Assembly (NCBI RefSeq): GCF_051020955.1
Contig: NW_027476307.1
Span: 62,001-126,000, forward strand
DNA: 64,000 nucleotides
From: Megalopta genalis
Lineage: Eukaryota > Arthropoda > Insecta > Hymenoptera > Halictidae
Reading direction: 5' to 3'
A program made the position numbers and the translations under genes. Positions 28,001-38,683 of the stretch are shown piece after piece. The notes under the pieces were generated by a model. The model was not told where the DNA came from, searched no databases, and worked only from the letters and a program-made list of their open reading frames with translations. Every line of letters begins with the position of its first letter. Positions within the stretch are counted from its first letter, which is position 1.

Positions 28001-28954
28001 TTGAAGTTATATCACTCATATCGCAATTATCCGAAAATAAATCATTTGTTTCTCATGTATTTGTAGCTAAGCCTTCTACATCGCATTGATTTGAGCTAAA
28101 TCATTTTTTTCGCTTGCATTTGGAGCTAACTCGCATGCTTCGCATGCAGTGGAAGCTAAATTATGTATATCACAAGTATTTGAAGCTAAACCATTTGCTT
28201 CGCACGAATATTAAGCTAAATCACGTGTTTCGCACGGATTTGAAACTAACTCGGTTGTTTCGCCTGCATTTGAATCTAAATCATGTATATCACAAGTATT
28301 TGAACCTAAACCATTTGTTTGCATGGATTCGTAGACAAGCCTTCTACTTCGCATTGATTTGAAGCTAAATCATGTGTATCGCATGGATTTGAAGCTAAAT
28401 CATGTGTTTCCCTTGGATTTGAAGCTAACTCGTATGTTTCGCATGAAGTTGAAGCCAAATCATGTATAAAATAAGTATTTCAAGCTAAATCATTTGTTTC
28501 GCATGGATTTCAAGTTGACACGTTTGTTTCGCATGGATTTGAAGCTAAGCCTTCTACTTCGCATTGATTTGATGCTAAATCATGCATTTCGCATGAATTT
28601 GAAGCTAACTGTTTGTTCCGCCTGCATTTGAAGCTATATCACTTATATCGCAAGTATTTGAAGATAAATCATTTGTTTCGCATGGATTTGAAGCTAAGCC
28701 TTCTACTTCGCATTGATTTGAAGCTGAATCATGTGTTTCGCTTGGATTTGAATCTAACTCGTTTGTTTCGCATGCAGTTGAAACTAAATCATGTATATCA
28801 CAAGTATTTGAAGCTAAACCATTTGTTTCGAATGGATTTGAAGCCATGCCTTCTACTTCGCATTTATTTGAAGCAAAATAATGTGTTCCGCATGGATTTC
28901 AATATAACTCGTTTGTTTCGCATGCAGTTGAAGCTAAATCATGTATATCACAAG
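16023..28954. repeat. Irregular satellite segment with dispersed segmental copies
   Basis: Same monomer family, without one dominant higher-order period. Large blocks recur at a distance: about 18967-19370 and 21991-22394 (offset 3024); about 20807-21412, 24036-24491 and 26831-27300; about 17640-18080, 18590-19060 and 27540-28050, all with the AAGCCTTCCACTTCCCATTG variant; and part of the 749-bp unit again at about 25800-26250. The longest satellite ORF lies here, plus strand 19932-20810, 292 residues of decapeptides. The longest minus-strand one is 19201-19629, 142 residues. No stretch of non-satellite DNA longer than a monomer was seen. Confidence 0.9.
28941..28954. repeat. 5' target-site duplication of retrotransposon A1
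   Basis: ATGTATATCACAAG sits in a class-C monomer immediately before the first element base (GTAGAGTTCAAG). The same 14 bases follow the poly(A) at 35595-35608. Across that junction the monomer resumes with GTATTTT. Confidence 0.9.
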
Positions 28955-29044
28955 GTAGAGTTCAAGTCTCACGTTGTGCCGGTCAGAAAGATACCGAGGC
29001 CTCCACCACCCACCGAACGGCGACGTTCGTTGTCACTGACGGAC
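28955..29044 (+). other. 5' leader of A1
   Basis: Ninety bases lie between the target-site duplication and the first ATG of ORF1 (29045). It starts GTAGAGTTCAAGTCTCAC, exactly as in A2, so both copies appear to retain the true 5' end. A1 keeps about 48 bases after GGTCA that are reduced to three in A2. LINE leaders of this type usually hold the internal promoter; no promoter element could be identified here. Confidence 0.7.
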
Positions 29045-31163
29045 ATGGCGTCCCAGACGCAGGTGCAGGAAGACTTTGAGGTTGCTTTTCACTCGGAAAG
29101 TGAGGTGCGACCGACTTCTGAAGCGGCACATACGCAGAAAAGGAAGAGGCTAGACAGCATGTCTGATCTCAGCGAGGACGACACAGCTGTAGTTGAAACT
29201 AATCTGTTGGCTGACGTCACTATCCAATTGAGAAAACTTATAGCCTGCACCAAGGCGGTACAGTCGTTTTGTAGGTCACAGGACAGCGTAAACCCCAATT
29301 TATCACTACTGGTGAGCTCGTTGGCCAAGGAAACGAACTCTTTAAAATGTTCACGAAGGAGGTCCTTACCAAAGGAAGACTCGAGACACGCGAGGATGTC
29401 GGTAATACGACCCGCGCCTCTTTAATCGACGATGGCTCCACTCGTCCTCCTCTCCCCAAAGCATATAGGACTATGGGTACGCAAACCGCAGACCCGGAAG
29501 CGGTGGATCGTGGGGAGGTCGCAAGATGGGCGCGAAAGGAACTCAACTTTGATGAGCTCCACAAGCTCATTCGATTCCTTTGCTCACTGAAAAGTTGATG
29601 ATAACGCAAGCCCGATGAAAGACACGATTGACATCGCCTGCTTCACACCGGCGGATCTACGTACCACAGACGGAACTACGCGCAGAATCCTTCAGAAGAT
29701 GGCATGTCTCGACGATATCCTTGTCCAGGAGGCCCGCAAGGGAGAGGTCGCCCACCTCCAGACCACTACCTCTATTCCAAGCAAAAGCGGCGGTATGACA
29801 AGGAAATCCAGGACCCACTTCTTTCTTATCCATAAGGATAATGAGAAGGACACTATCGACTTGCACGTGGTATACGAGTGCCTCAGGAAAATGGCGCACC
29901 TAAGTACGGATACTTCGGCTGGAAATCACGTTGATTTGCCCCGACGAAGTAAGTATAAATATTAGCAGGAAACTTGTTGAATTTATCTTCTCACAGAGCA
30001 ACTTGATGATCCACCTCCGCTCAAGTAAGGGAGGGGGACCAGACATAAAAATGATCAAAAGCTCTGACGGCACTGGTAAGCCCGCGACGGAAACCATTAC
30101 CATATCCAGTAACGGACAAACATACGCTGACATGCTGCGTTCTGTTAAAAAGAACGTCGACGTTAACCGAGAGGGGATTGACATCGCTTACGTCAAAGCG
30201 AACCTGAAAAGAGACCTAGTTATCTCTGTCAAGGGTGACCGAGGGAAGGTAACAGGACTCTCCGCACTAATTAATAAAAAGATTGCCGGAGTTAAAGCGA
30301 AAATATCAACCCGCAATACAAAAACTCTCCACCTTAAGGGTTTAGACGGGGATGTTACGACCGAGGACATATCGAGTACACTATACAAGATGCTGGGCTC
30401 GACCTTGGATCCTCAGGAAGTTCAGGTGAAAGCCCTTCGTCCTGGGTGCGCGGGTAGCCAAAATGCTACCGTCATCACTTCCACTAAAAACGCGGAAAGG
30501 CTCCTAAAGGTGAAACGCTTCAGGGTTGGATGGGGCCTCTGTCGTGTGGTTGAACGGATAGAGGTCACCCAATGTTACAGGTGCCGCGAATACGGTCATC
30601 GCAGCTCAACATGTAAAAATGCGGACAGGTCTAAGAGCTGCCGCAGGTGCGGTGACCTTGGACACATGGAGAAATCCTGCACTAATGCGGAAAAATGCCT
30701 TAATTGCAGTATGCAGGGCCACAGGGACGGGACTCTCAAGTGCCCTGCATACTGCAAGGCACTCAACGAAGCCCGCGAGAAACGCAACAATGACAAAGGG
30801 GTTAAAGCCAAACCACCAACTGACGGCTCCATGAACGACGCAAAAAAACCGAAGACGAATAAATTGACGAACTCGGGCAGGACACCGAAACAACCTAAGG
30901 GAGGTAAATTTAGTACCGACTCAAGCTCACCTATAGTGAGCCTTGATTGTAAAGACGCATCGACAGCCCTGAGAGAGGCCGATGCTGATAAACAGACGAC
31001 TAACCCCACTCCAAGGGCAAACAAGGATAAGGACGCAAGGGTGACGCTGGTCCCCAGAAGTGCCTCCGATATATTTAGCGAGGATTTCTCCAGGGTACTC
31101 TTACCCTCCGGAGGCGAGACGCTAATACAAGCACCCGAAAAGGGCTACGACGATAAGGGCTAA
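29045..31163 (+). pseudogene. A1 ORF1 (gag-like nucleic-acid-binding protein), frameshifted
   Basis: Reading starts at the ATG in GGACATGGCG. It runs in one frame to about 29342, in a second to a stop at 29598, returns to the first from about 29592, and enters a third after a five-base deletion near 29921-29926; that last frame is open to the TAA at 31161-31163. The intact length would be about 700 residues, in the usual R1-clade range. The C-terminal part carries three zinc knuckles at about 30573-30743: CYRCREYGHRSSTC, CRRCGDLGHMEKSC and a longer C-X2-C-X4-H-X6-C. These bind element RNA in related LINEs. A low-complexity Lys/Pro-rich tail follows. The first two frame changes are shared with A2; the 29921 deletion is private to A1. 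Confidence 0.88.
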
Positions 31164-31219
31164 CTCCTTTGTCCATTACTGTTGGACCCTTCATTATTGT
31201 TAACAAGTTCACTGTTCAC

Positions 31220-32002
31220 ATGCAAGGGAAACATAATAAGAAGGCGTCTAAGGACACTCACCTAAACTTATTACAAATCAACCTGCACAATTGTAGATTA
31301 GCGCACGACCTGCTCCAACAAAATGCAATCGACCTTGACATCGACGTGGTTTTGATTTCTGAACCATGGCGGATACTAGACCATTGGTTCGGGGCCAGGG
31401 ATGGCAGAGCGGTCATATGGATCACTGCTAGGGCGACTGAGAGGTTTTCGTCTATCCAACGTCTGGCCAGCATAGACGGATGCGTGGTGATACAGCTCAA
31501 CGATATAACAGTTGTTAGCTGCTACTACACGCCGAACATGCGATTGGACAATTTTATGACGCACTTGCATAACCTTGAACATCTGATAAGCACCCTGGAT
31601 CGCGAACACCTGATCGTGGCAGGTGACTTCAATTCAAAATCACCAGCCTGGGGGTCGGCCAAGTCGGATGCACGGGGCACCGCCACCCTCGAAATGGCAA
31701 ACCGTGTCCGGATTTGCCCGGTGGTCAGTGAAGGGAAGTTCACGTTTGAGAGGAATGTTCACCACTCTCTGATCGACATCATGTTCTGCGTCTACGCCAT
31801 GCTCCGGAAGCTGGTGTCAAGCGTCATATTTAACACGGAAACAGCCTCGGATCACCGTTATGTTAGACACGTATTCTCCGGTGAAAACATCTTCCACAAA
31901 AAAGCGCCTAGGCCTGGAGTGGTTGATGTGGATAAATTCCTGGCGCTATACAGCAGGGCTACGGCATTGGTCTCTCCTTTCCTTATGGAGACGGCTATTT
32001 AG
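31220..32002 (+). pseudogene. A1 ORF2, 5' fragment: APE-type endonuclease
   Basis: The first ATG after ORF1 is at 31220, 57 bases downstream, giving MQGKHNKK. The endonuclease motifs follow in order: INLHN near the start, DVVLISEPW with the catalytic Glu, AGDFNSKSPAWGS (Asp/Asn pair), SLIDIMFC and SDHRYV with the catalytic His. This domain nicks target DNA to prime reverse transcription in APE-type LINEs. The frame is intact until 31998, where element sequence ends, and the TAG at 32000-32002 is supplied by inverted satellite DNA. The RT domain is therefore severed from the endonuclease. Confidence 0.9.
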
Positions 32003-32111
32003 CTTCAAATGCATGCGAAAGAAACGAGTTAACTTAAAATCCAAGCGAATCACATGATTTAGCTTCACATCAATGCAAAGTATGATTAAAATACTTGTGA
32101 TATACATTTTT
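31997..32111 (-). repeat. Inverted copy of A1's own 3' flanking satellite, inside A1
   Basis: Read on the minus strand, 32107 back to 31997 matches 35595-35705 base for base, without indels and with four mismatches in 111. The matched flank starts exactly at the target-site duplication and includes the unusual GTATTTTAATCATAC junction created by a deletion of about 40 bases that I find nowhere else in the window. Four T residues (32108-32111) continue the match into the A1 poly(A) tail. The left junction to element DNA shares the two bases AT. The origin must therefore be this particular 3' flank, or an ancestor of it, not random satellite. Confidence 0.9.
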
Positions 32112-32627
32112 CTACGGGACCCTGAGGTCCTGATTTATGATATCCCGAAAGGGATGGGCAAGGAGGAAATTGCCTCCAGTCTTTGGAGGCAAAACCTCTC
32201 TGAGGCGTCCCAGAAGGATGTGCCTTCGGGTGTTCGGGTCAGTCGCATGGCTGGCAAGACCCCGGAGACAGCCAACTGGGTAGTGGCCGTCAGTCCGCAG
32301 ATTCGTCGGCGGCTGGCGCAGAGAGGGGACCGGGTGTACCTCGGGTGGAGTCCCTGTCGTGTGCGGGACTTCATACAGGTCACCCGATGCTATAAGTGCC
32401 AGTGCTTCGGGCACACGGCGAAGCGCTGCAAATTCAAAGAGGATGTCTGCGGACATTGTGCCGAAAAAGGGCACGGTTATGCGCTCTGTAGCAGGAAGAG
32501 CAAGCCCCCGGTTTGCTCCAACTGTAAAGACAGAGGGCGACCATTCGAACATAAGTCGCGAGACCCGGCCTGCGCCTCCTATCAGGAAGCGCTGGTTTTG
32601 AAGATGTCTCGCATTAGACAAGAATAA
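32112..32627 (+). pseudogene. B ORF1, C-terminal fragment with zinc knuckles
   Basis: About 170 residues are open to the TAA at 32625-32627. A segment with PEVLIYDIPKGM, as seen in R1/TRAS-type gag proteins upstream of the knuckles, is followed by CYKCQCFGHTAKRC, CGHCAEKGHGYALC and a third Cys/His cluster, C-X2-C-X8-H-X6-C. The N-terminal part is missing; the frame continues backwards into inverted satellite only by chance. Role in intact elements: RNA binding and particle assembly with the ORF2 protein. Confidence 0.85.
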
Positions 32628-32638
32628 TTTGAACTTGA

Positions 32639-34101
32639 ATGGATAGTACAAACGACCGGCGACGCTCGAGAGTCATACGGGTCATGCAGCATAACATGCA
32701 GCGAGCCCGAAACGTGACCGACGAAGTCCGGACTGAGATGCATAGGCGAGGGGTAGATGTGTTGCTTGCACAAGAGCCATATAGCTGGCGGGGTACCGTG
32801 CCCGGGCTAGGCTTGAGAACGAGGCTGATCACGGCAGGCGATCCGGTGATGGCTGCAATAGCGGTCAGAAACCCGGATCTAACCGTGGTCAAAGTCTCTA
32901 ACTTGTGCGACACGCATTTGACCTGTGCCAGCATCTCGGGTTCGTTTGGGAGCTTCTTCCTGATCAGCCAGTACTTTCAATGGTCCGATGACGTTGAATC
33001 GGGTCTGGCGCGGTTGGAGAGAGCTCTTTCCGCACTAAGGCATAACCGAGTCATTATCTCTGCCGACGTTAACGCAAAATCAGCCCAGTGGGGCAGTGCG
33101 GAGACGGACGTGAGAGGCCGTAAACTTGAAGAGTTTATCGTGAGCCATGGCTTGGTTGTCTTGAACGAGGCTGGAAACGCTCCGACGTTTTCCAGCCCTA
33201 GTGGACAGTCTTACATCGACGTCACACTATCGACACCTGACATTTGCGACAAGGTGCGAGGTTGGAAGGTCCGCGAGGACCTGACGACCAGCGACCACCG
33301 AGTCATAGAGTTCACTTTGAGTTTTTGCGCCGAGGACGGTGCTGCCGAAATTTGTAGTAGCGACAGCAGCACCAACCGGAACGGATTATTACCAAGGTTC
33401 CGACTCCGAAGCGCGAAATGGCCCGAGTTCGACAAGGCGCTGCAGGAAAGTAAGAGGAGTATATCCCCCAATCCATTGAATAATAAGTCGAACATCTAGC
33501 ACAGGAGATCGAAAGAATGATCGTCCAAGCGTGCGACTCCTCGATGCCAACCAAGCAGTTGCATTCAAAATCCGTCCCATGGTGGACGGCCAACCTGACG
33601 AGGCAGAAGAGGCGAGTCTATAAACTTAGACGAGCCTCGCAGAACGCAGCATGTTCAGAGGAGCAGAAGGCGGCCAAGAGGACCGAGTATCTCAAACAGA
33701 GAAAGGCCTACAAAGCCGCCATTAAAGCTGCTCGGTCGCACAGCTGGCGTGCATTCGTGACCGAGCAGGGAAACAAAGAACCCTGGGGCCTCATTTATAA
33801 GATCACGAGGCAGAAGATGACAGCCAGCATGGTCATCTCGAATATTAACCTTAACACTACCCAGGGTTATACTACAGACTGGGACTCCACCGCTTCCGCA
33901 CTGCTGGAGGGGTTAATTCAGGACGATAGCCCCACGAATGACTCCCCCGATCATGCGCGAGTCAGGAGGGAAGCTGCCATCGAGCCGGAGAGTGAGGACG
34001 CCAGTCCCTTCACCCTCTCGGAGCTCAGATCGGCGGTCAACCGACTGAAGAGCGGCAAGTGTCCAGGCCTAGACCGAATTGAGCCGGAGGTTCTAAAGGA
34101 G
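32639..34101 (+). pseudogene. B ORF2, endonuclease plus first residues of RT, frameshifted
   Basis: Starts with ATG at 32639 (MDSTNDRR), 11 bases after the ORF1 stop. Endonuclease motifs: VMQHNMQRAR, VDVLLAQEPY, ISADVNAKSAQWGS, YIDVTLS and TSDHRVIEF, all catalytic positions present. The frame is lost by a one-base indel near 33475-33488 (apparent stop at 33497-33499) and resumes as EHLAQEIERMIVQACDS, then VPWWTANLTRQKR, the linker motif typical between endonuclease and RT in this clade. It ends at LKSGKCPGLDRIEPEVLKE, the start of the RT domain. The remainder is replaced by A sequence. Confidence 0.87.
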
Positions 34102-35405
34102 GACTCCTTGGCATACTCCGCAGCTATTTGCACAAGCGATGCATTATGACTTGGAGGGACGGTGAGGCGGAACGGATATCCGTCTTTGCGGGAGTTCCCC
34201 AGGGCTTGGTTCTGGGCCCCCTATTGTGGAATATCCAATACGATGACCTGCTGGATATTCGACTACCACGTGACTGCAGCCTATTAGGCTTCGCCCACGA
34301 CGCTGCACTCGTCATATCTGCCAGGGATATTGAGGCAGCCAGAAACAAGGCTACCGCCGCCTTGAAATCAGTCAAGACTTGGTTTGACCAAAATCATTTA
34401 GAACTTGCGGAGGAAAAATGAGAGGACCTTCACCTCACAAACAGGAAGACCAAGCGGTCCATCGACCTGAGGATTGGTAATAATACTCTTAAGGCATGAA
34501 CAGCTACATGCTACCTTGGTGTGGTCATTGAGGCCAATCAAGTGTTTCGGAAGCACATACTTAATGCCTGTGAAAAGGCCACTAAGTATGCAGGAATGTT
34601 GTGCAGGATACTGCCCAACATCGGGGGTGGCGGTTATTGGGCACGTTCCTTATATTACCGCGTAGTGGAGTCAGTATGCATGTATGCGGCTCCAATATGG
34701 GCTCCTGCGGTCAATATGTCCAACAACAGAAAGCACCTCAACGCTGCGCAAAAGACGATCCTGGCGAGGGTGGTTAGAGCATATCGTACCACCGCGCTCG
34801 ACGCCTTGTGCGTCCTTGCGGGTTTCCCCCCTTTCGACTTGGTGGCAAACGAAAGGAGGCGCATCTACGTGAAAACAACGGATCTGGACAGGAGGGCACC
34901 CGACTACAAGCGCCGGATGCACCTGATCAGGAAGGAAGAGCGTGACCGAACGTTGTCCGAATGGCAGAAGAGATGGGATTTGGCACCCCATGGCCGGAGG
35001 ACTCACTCTCTAATCCCGAAGATTGCGGACTGGATCGGGTGGGGCCCTCCCCTGCTCGACTTTCGACTGGCGCAGGAGCTGACTGGACATGGTTGCTTCT
35101 CAAGCTTCCTTAAGCGTATTGTGAAGATAGACCAGTCCAGATGCCTGCTCTGCGGGGTGGACGATGACACCATTGAGCACGCTATTATGATGTGCCGGGC
35201 CTTTGACGACGAACGAGCCACATTGGTGAAAGAAATTGGAGTGCTTTCATTTGACATGGTATTACTTATACTGAAAGACTCGAGCAAAAGGACATCTTTT
35301 AAAAAGTTTATTGACGACTGCCTCAAGAGGAAGGAGGCTGCCCTCAACGACCTCCAGAGGAAGGAGAGACCGAATTTCACAGCCAGGACCAGGACTCAAA
35401 TGTAA
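34102..35405 (+). pseudogene. A1 ORF2, 3' fragment: RT palm/thumb and C-terminal zinc finger
   Basis: Resumes A sequence at the position equivalent to 55472 in A2, so RT motifs before the palm core are gone. Visible are GVPQGLVLGPLLW (motif B, with Leu where A2 has Ser), GFAHDAALV (motif C, His for the first catalytic Asp, codon 34296-34298) and, near the end, a CCHC finger C-X2-C-X8-H-X4-C at about 35142-35195 as found at the C terminus of R1-clade ORF2. Two in-frame TGA codons at 34419-34421 and 34497-34499 replace TGT Cys codons of A2. From 34521 the frame is open to the stop at 35403-35405. It is not a functional enzyme. Confidence 0.87.
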
Positions 35406-35594
35406 GGTGGTTCTGAGAAACGTAAATCCACCCGCCACCCTCACGAAGCAATGCTCTAGGGCGGATACCATCGAGGGGGGATCCTACATCATGGCTGAAG
35501 GGAGGTTTAGGTTTTAGTGGGTATGCCGATAGCACTACCCTCGGACAACCCCGGACAGTGTGCGTAAAGCATTTCCCCCTCCACGGGAAAAAAA
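35406..35594 (+). other. 3' UTR and poly(A) of A1
   Basis: About 180 bases follow the ORF2 stop, ending in CCTCCACGGG and seven A residues (35588-35594). A2 has the same tail length. A region near 35530-35565 differs from A2 by about 17 bases present only in A2 (around 56925-56941). No AATAAA signal was seen, as expected for elements transcribed with a plain A-tail. Confidence 0.75.
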
Positions 35595-35608
35595 ATGTAT
35601 ATCACAAG
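35595..35608. repeat. 3' target-site duplication of A1
   Basis: ATGTATATCACAAG directly after the poly(A), identical to 28941-28954. The satellite continues as GTATTTTAATC, then jumps to ATACTTCGC: about 40 bases (the rest of a D monomer and the start of E) are missing compared with the corresponding flank of A2. Confidence 0.9.
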
Positions 35609-35864
35609 TATTTTAATCATACTTCGCATTGATGTGAAACTAAATCATGTGATTCGCATGGATTTGAAGTTAACTCGTTTCTTTCGCATGCATTTGAAGC
35701 TAAATCATGTATAAAACAAGTGCTTGTACCTAACCTATTCGTCTCGCATGGATTTGAGACTAAGCCTTCTATTTCGCAATGATTTGAAGCTAACTCATGT
35801 CTTTCGCTTGGATTTGAAGCTAACTCGATTGTTTCGCCTGCATTTGAAGCTAAATCATGCACAT

Positions 35865-38683
35865 CACAATTATTTGAAGCTAAACCATTTGATTCGCATG
35901 GATTTCAAAATAAGCCTTCTACTTCGCATTAATTTGAAGCTAAATCATGTGTTTCGCTTGTATTTCAAGCTAACTCGTTTGTTTCGCATGTAATTGAAGC
36001 TAAATAATGTATCAAACTAGTATTTGAAGCTCAAGCATTTGTTTCGCATGGATTCGAAGATCTGCCATCTACCTCGTAATGATTTGAAGCTAAATCATGT
36101 GTTTCGCATGGATTTGAAACTAACTCGTTTGTGTCGCATGCAGTTGAAGCTAAATCATGTATATCACAATTATTTGAAACTAAATCATTTGATTCGCATG
36201 GATTCGAAGATCAGCCTTCTACTTCGCAATTGATAAGAAGCTAAATCATGTGTTTCGCATGGATTTCAAGCTAACTCGTTTGTTTCGCATGCAATTGAAG
36301 CTAAATCATGTATCAAACAAGTATTTGAAGCTAAACCATTTGTTTCGCATGGATTCGAAGATCAGCCATCTACCTCGTATTGATTTGAAGCTAAATCATG
36401 TGTTTCGCATGGATTTGAAGCTAACTCGTTCGTTTCGCATGCATTTGAAGCTAAATCATGCACATCACAAGTATTTGAAGCTGTATCACTTGTTTCGCAT
36501 TGATTTGATGCTAAATCAAGTGTTTCGCTTAGATTTGAAACTAACTAGTTTGTTTCGCAATGCAGTTGAAGATAAATCATGTATATCACAATTATTTGAA
36601 GCGAAACCATTTGATTCGCATGGATTTCAAAATAAGCCTTCTACTTCGCATTGATTTGAAGCTAAATCATGTGTTTCGCTTGGATTTCAAGCTAACTCGT
36701 TCGTTTCGCATGTAATTGAAGCTAAATAATGTATCAAACAAGTATTTCAAGCTCAACCATTTGTTTCGCATGGATTCGAAGTTCATCCATCTACCTCGTA
36801 ATGATTTGAAGCTAAATCACGTGTTTCGCATGGATTTGAAACTAACTCGTTTGTTTCGCATGCAGTTGTAGCTAAATCATGTATATCACAATTATTTGAA
36901 ACTAAATCATTTGATTCGCATGGATTTGAAGATAAACCTTCTACTTCGCATTGATTTTAATCTAAATCATGTGTTTCTTATGCATTTGAAGCTAATCGTT
37001 TGTATCGCATGGAGTTGAAGCTAAATCATGTATATCACAAGTATTTGAAGCTAAACCATTTGATTCGCATGGATTTGATGCTATGCCATCTACTTCGCTT
37101 TTATTTGAAACTGAATCATGTGTTTCTCTTGAATTTGAAGCTAACACTTTCGTTTCACATGCAGTTGAAGCTAAATCATGTATGTCACAAGTATTTGAAA
37201 CTAAATCATTTGATTCGCATGGATTCGAAGATCAGCCTTCTACTTCGCATTGATTTGAAGCTAAATCATGTGTTTCGCTTGGATTTCAAGCTAACTCGTT
37301 CGTTTCGCATGTAATTGAAGCTAAATAATGTATCAAACAAGTATTTCAAGCTCAACCATTTGTTTCGCATGGATTCGAAGTTCATCCATCTACCTCGTAA
37401 TGATTTGAAACTAAATCACGTGTTTCGCATGGATTTGAAACTAACTCGTTTGTTTCGCATGCAGTTGTAGCTAAATCATGTATATCACAATTATTTGAAA
37501 CTAAATCATTTGATTCGCATGGATTTGAAGATAAACCTTCTACTTCGCATTGATTTTAATCTAAATCATGTGTTTCTTATGCATTTTAAGCTAATCGTTT
37601 GTATCGCATGGAGTTGAAGCTAAATCATGTATATCACAAGTATTTGAAGCTAAACCATTTGATTCGCATGGATTTGATGCTATGCCATCTACTTCGCTTT
37701 TATTTGAAACTGAATCATGTGTTTCTCTTGAATTTGAAGCTAACACTTTCGTTTCACATGCAGTTGAAGCTAAATCATGTATGTCACAAGTATTTAAAAC
37801 TAAATCATTTGATTCGCATGGATTCGAAGATCAGCCTTCTACTTCGCATTGATTTGAAGCTAAATCATGTGTTTCGCTTGGATTTCAAGCTAACACGTTC
37901 GTTTCGCATGTAATTGAAGCTAAATAATGTATCAAACAAGTATTTCAAGCTCAACCATTTGTTTCGCATGGATTCGAAGTTGATCCATCTACCTCGTAAT
38001 GATTTGAAGCTAAATCACGTGTTTCGCATGGATTTGAAACTAACTCGTTTGTTTCGCATGCAGTTGTAGCTAAATCATGTATATCACAATTATTTGAAAC
38101 TAAATCATTTGATTCGCATGGATTTGAAGATAAACCTTCTACTTCGCATTGATTTTAATCTAAATCATGTGTTTCTTATGCATTTGAAGCTAATCGTTTG
38201 TATCGCATGGAGTTGAAGCTAAATCATGTATATCACAAGTATTTGAAGCTAAACCATTTGATTCGCATGGATTTGATGCTATGCCATCTACTTCGCTTTT
38301 ATTTGAAACTGAATCATGTGTTTCTCTTGAATTTGAAGCTAACACTTTCGTTTCACATGCAGTTGAAGCTAAATCATGTATGTCACAAGTATTTGAAACT
38401 AAATCATTTGATTCGCATGGATTCGAAGATCAGCCTTCTACTTCGCAATTGATAAGAAGCTAAATCATGTGTTTCGCATGGATTTCAAGCTAACTCGTTA
38501 GTTTTGCATGCTGTTGAAGCTAAATCATGTATATCATAAATATTTGAAGCTAAACCATTATTTCGCAAGGATTTGAAGATAAGCCTTCTACTTCGCATTG
38601 ATTTGAAGCTAAATCATGTGTTTCGCTTGGATTTCAAGCTAACTCGTTTGTTTCACATGCAATTGAAGATAAATCATGTATAT
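35865..38683. repeat. 2819-bp higher-order unit, copy 1
   Basis: Recurs at 38684-41502 at offset 2819 (94 monomers minus one base) and partly a third time from 41503. Equivalent positions include 36024/38843/41662 and 37000/39819. It contains within it three tandem 599-bp units, so this is a repeat of repeats. Confidence 0.93.
36655..38451. repeat. 599-bp tandem repeat, three copies
   Basis: Copies at 36655-37253, 37254-37852 and 37853-38451, with equivalent marker positions 37000, 37599 and 38198. The period is 20 monomers minus one base; the short monomer is the 29-bp class-B variant with core CTAATCGTTTGTATCGCATG. The second copy has a private CATTTTAAGC variant. Confidence 0.93.

Larger units (their letters stand above)
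1..28954. repeat. Satellite array I: 30-bp monomer, 150-bp pentameric higher-order unit
   Basis: The whole stretch is a head-to-tail 30-bp repeat. Nearly every monomer contains GAAGCTAA and, about ten bases further on, TTTCGCATG followed by GATTT. Five classes alternate in fixed order: A (core AATCATGTGTTTCG), B (ACTCGTTTGTTTCGCATGCA), C (ATCATGTATATCACAAG), D (AACCATTTGTTTCGCATGG) and E (AGCCTTCTACTTCGCATTG). The five together give a 150-bp unit, visible from the first bases of the window. The consensus is about 37% GC with one CpG in most monomers. Three of six frames of the consensus lack stops, which produces many short ORFs; the other three carry a stop in every monomer. No non-repeat gene, RNA gene or promoter is visible in these 29 kb. 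Left edge is open. Confidence 0.97.
32112..34101 (+). mobile_element. Fragment of a second R1-type non-LTR element (B)
   Basis: This 2.0-kb fragment is unrelated at nucleotide level to A. It is truncated on both sides: it begins inside ORF1 upstream of the zinc knuckles and ends at the start of the RT domain. It holds the end of a gag-like ORF, an 11-base gap, then an endonuclease ORF. It lies in the same orientation as A1 and is fused at 34102 to the A1 sequence GACTCCTTGGC. No target-site duplication brackets it and no poly(A) of its own is visible, so it did not enter by ordinary retrotransposition at this place. Confidence 0.88.
28955..35594 (+). mobile_element. Non-LTR retrotransposon copy A1 (R1-clade type), chimeric and inactive
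   Basis: This is a GC-richer island in the satellite with the anatomy of an R1-clade LINE: short 5' leader, ORF1 with three zinc knuckles, ORF2 with an APE-type endonuclease and reverse transcriptase, a C-terminal CCHC finger, a short 3' UTR and a seven-base poly(A). It is flanked by a 14-bp target-site duplication. It matches copy A2 over 28955-31998 and 34102-35594. The middle (31997-34101) is foreign: inverted satellite plus part of another element. ORF1 has frameshifts and ORF2 has premature stops, so the copy is dead. Clade assignment is from domain order and motifs only; Jockey- or LOA-like membership cannot be excluded without a tree. Confidence 0.93.

Noticed and set aside
1..28954. 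CRISPR-like array (regular 30-bp repeats)
   Set aside because: There are no unique spacers: the 30-bp units abut one another and all belong to the same family. The flanking elements are eukaryotic LINEs.
30573..30743. Host zinc-finger gene
   Set aside because: The three CCHC knuckles lie in the gag-like ORF1 directly upstream of an endonuclease/RT ORF and are repeated in A2.
34419..34499. TGT to TGA changes at two Cys codons of A1 ORF2 as possible selenocysteine codons
   Set aside because: The copy is a rearranged pseudogene, A2 has ordinary Cys codons there, and no SECIS-like structure was sought or expected in a LINE 3' UTR. Simple decay is sufficient.
29089..35471. Minus-strand ORFs of 60-180 residues within A1 and the equivalent ones in A2
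   Set aside because: They are antisense shadows of ORF1 and ORF2, without recognisable domains, and change when the sense frames shift.
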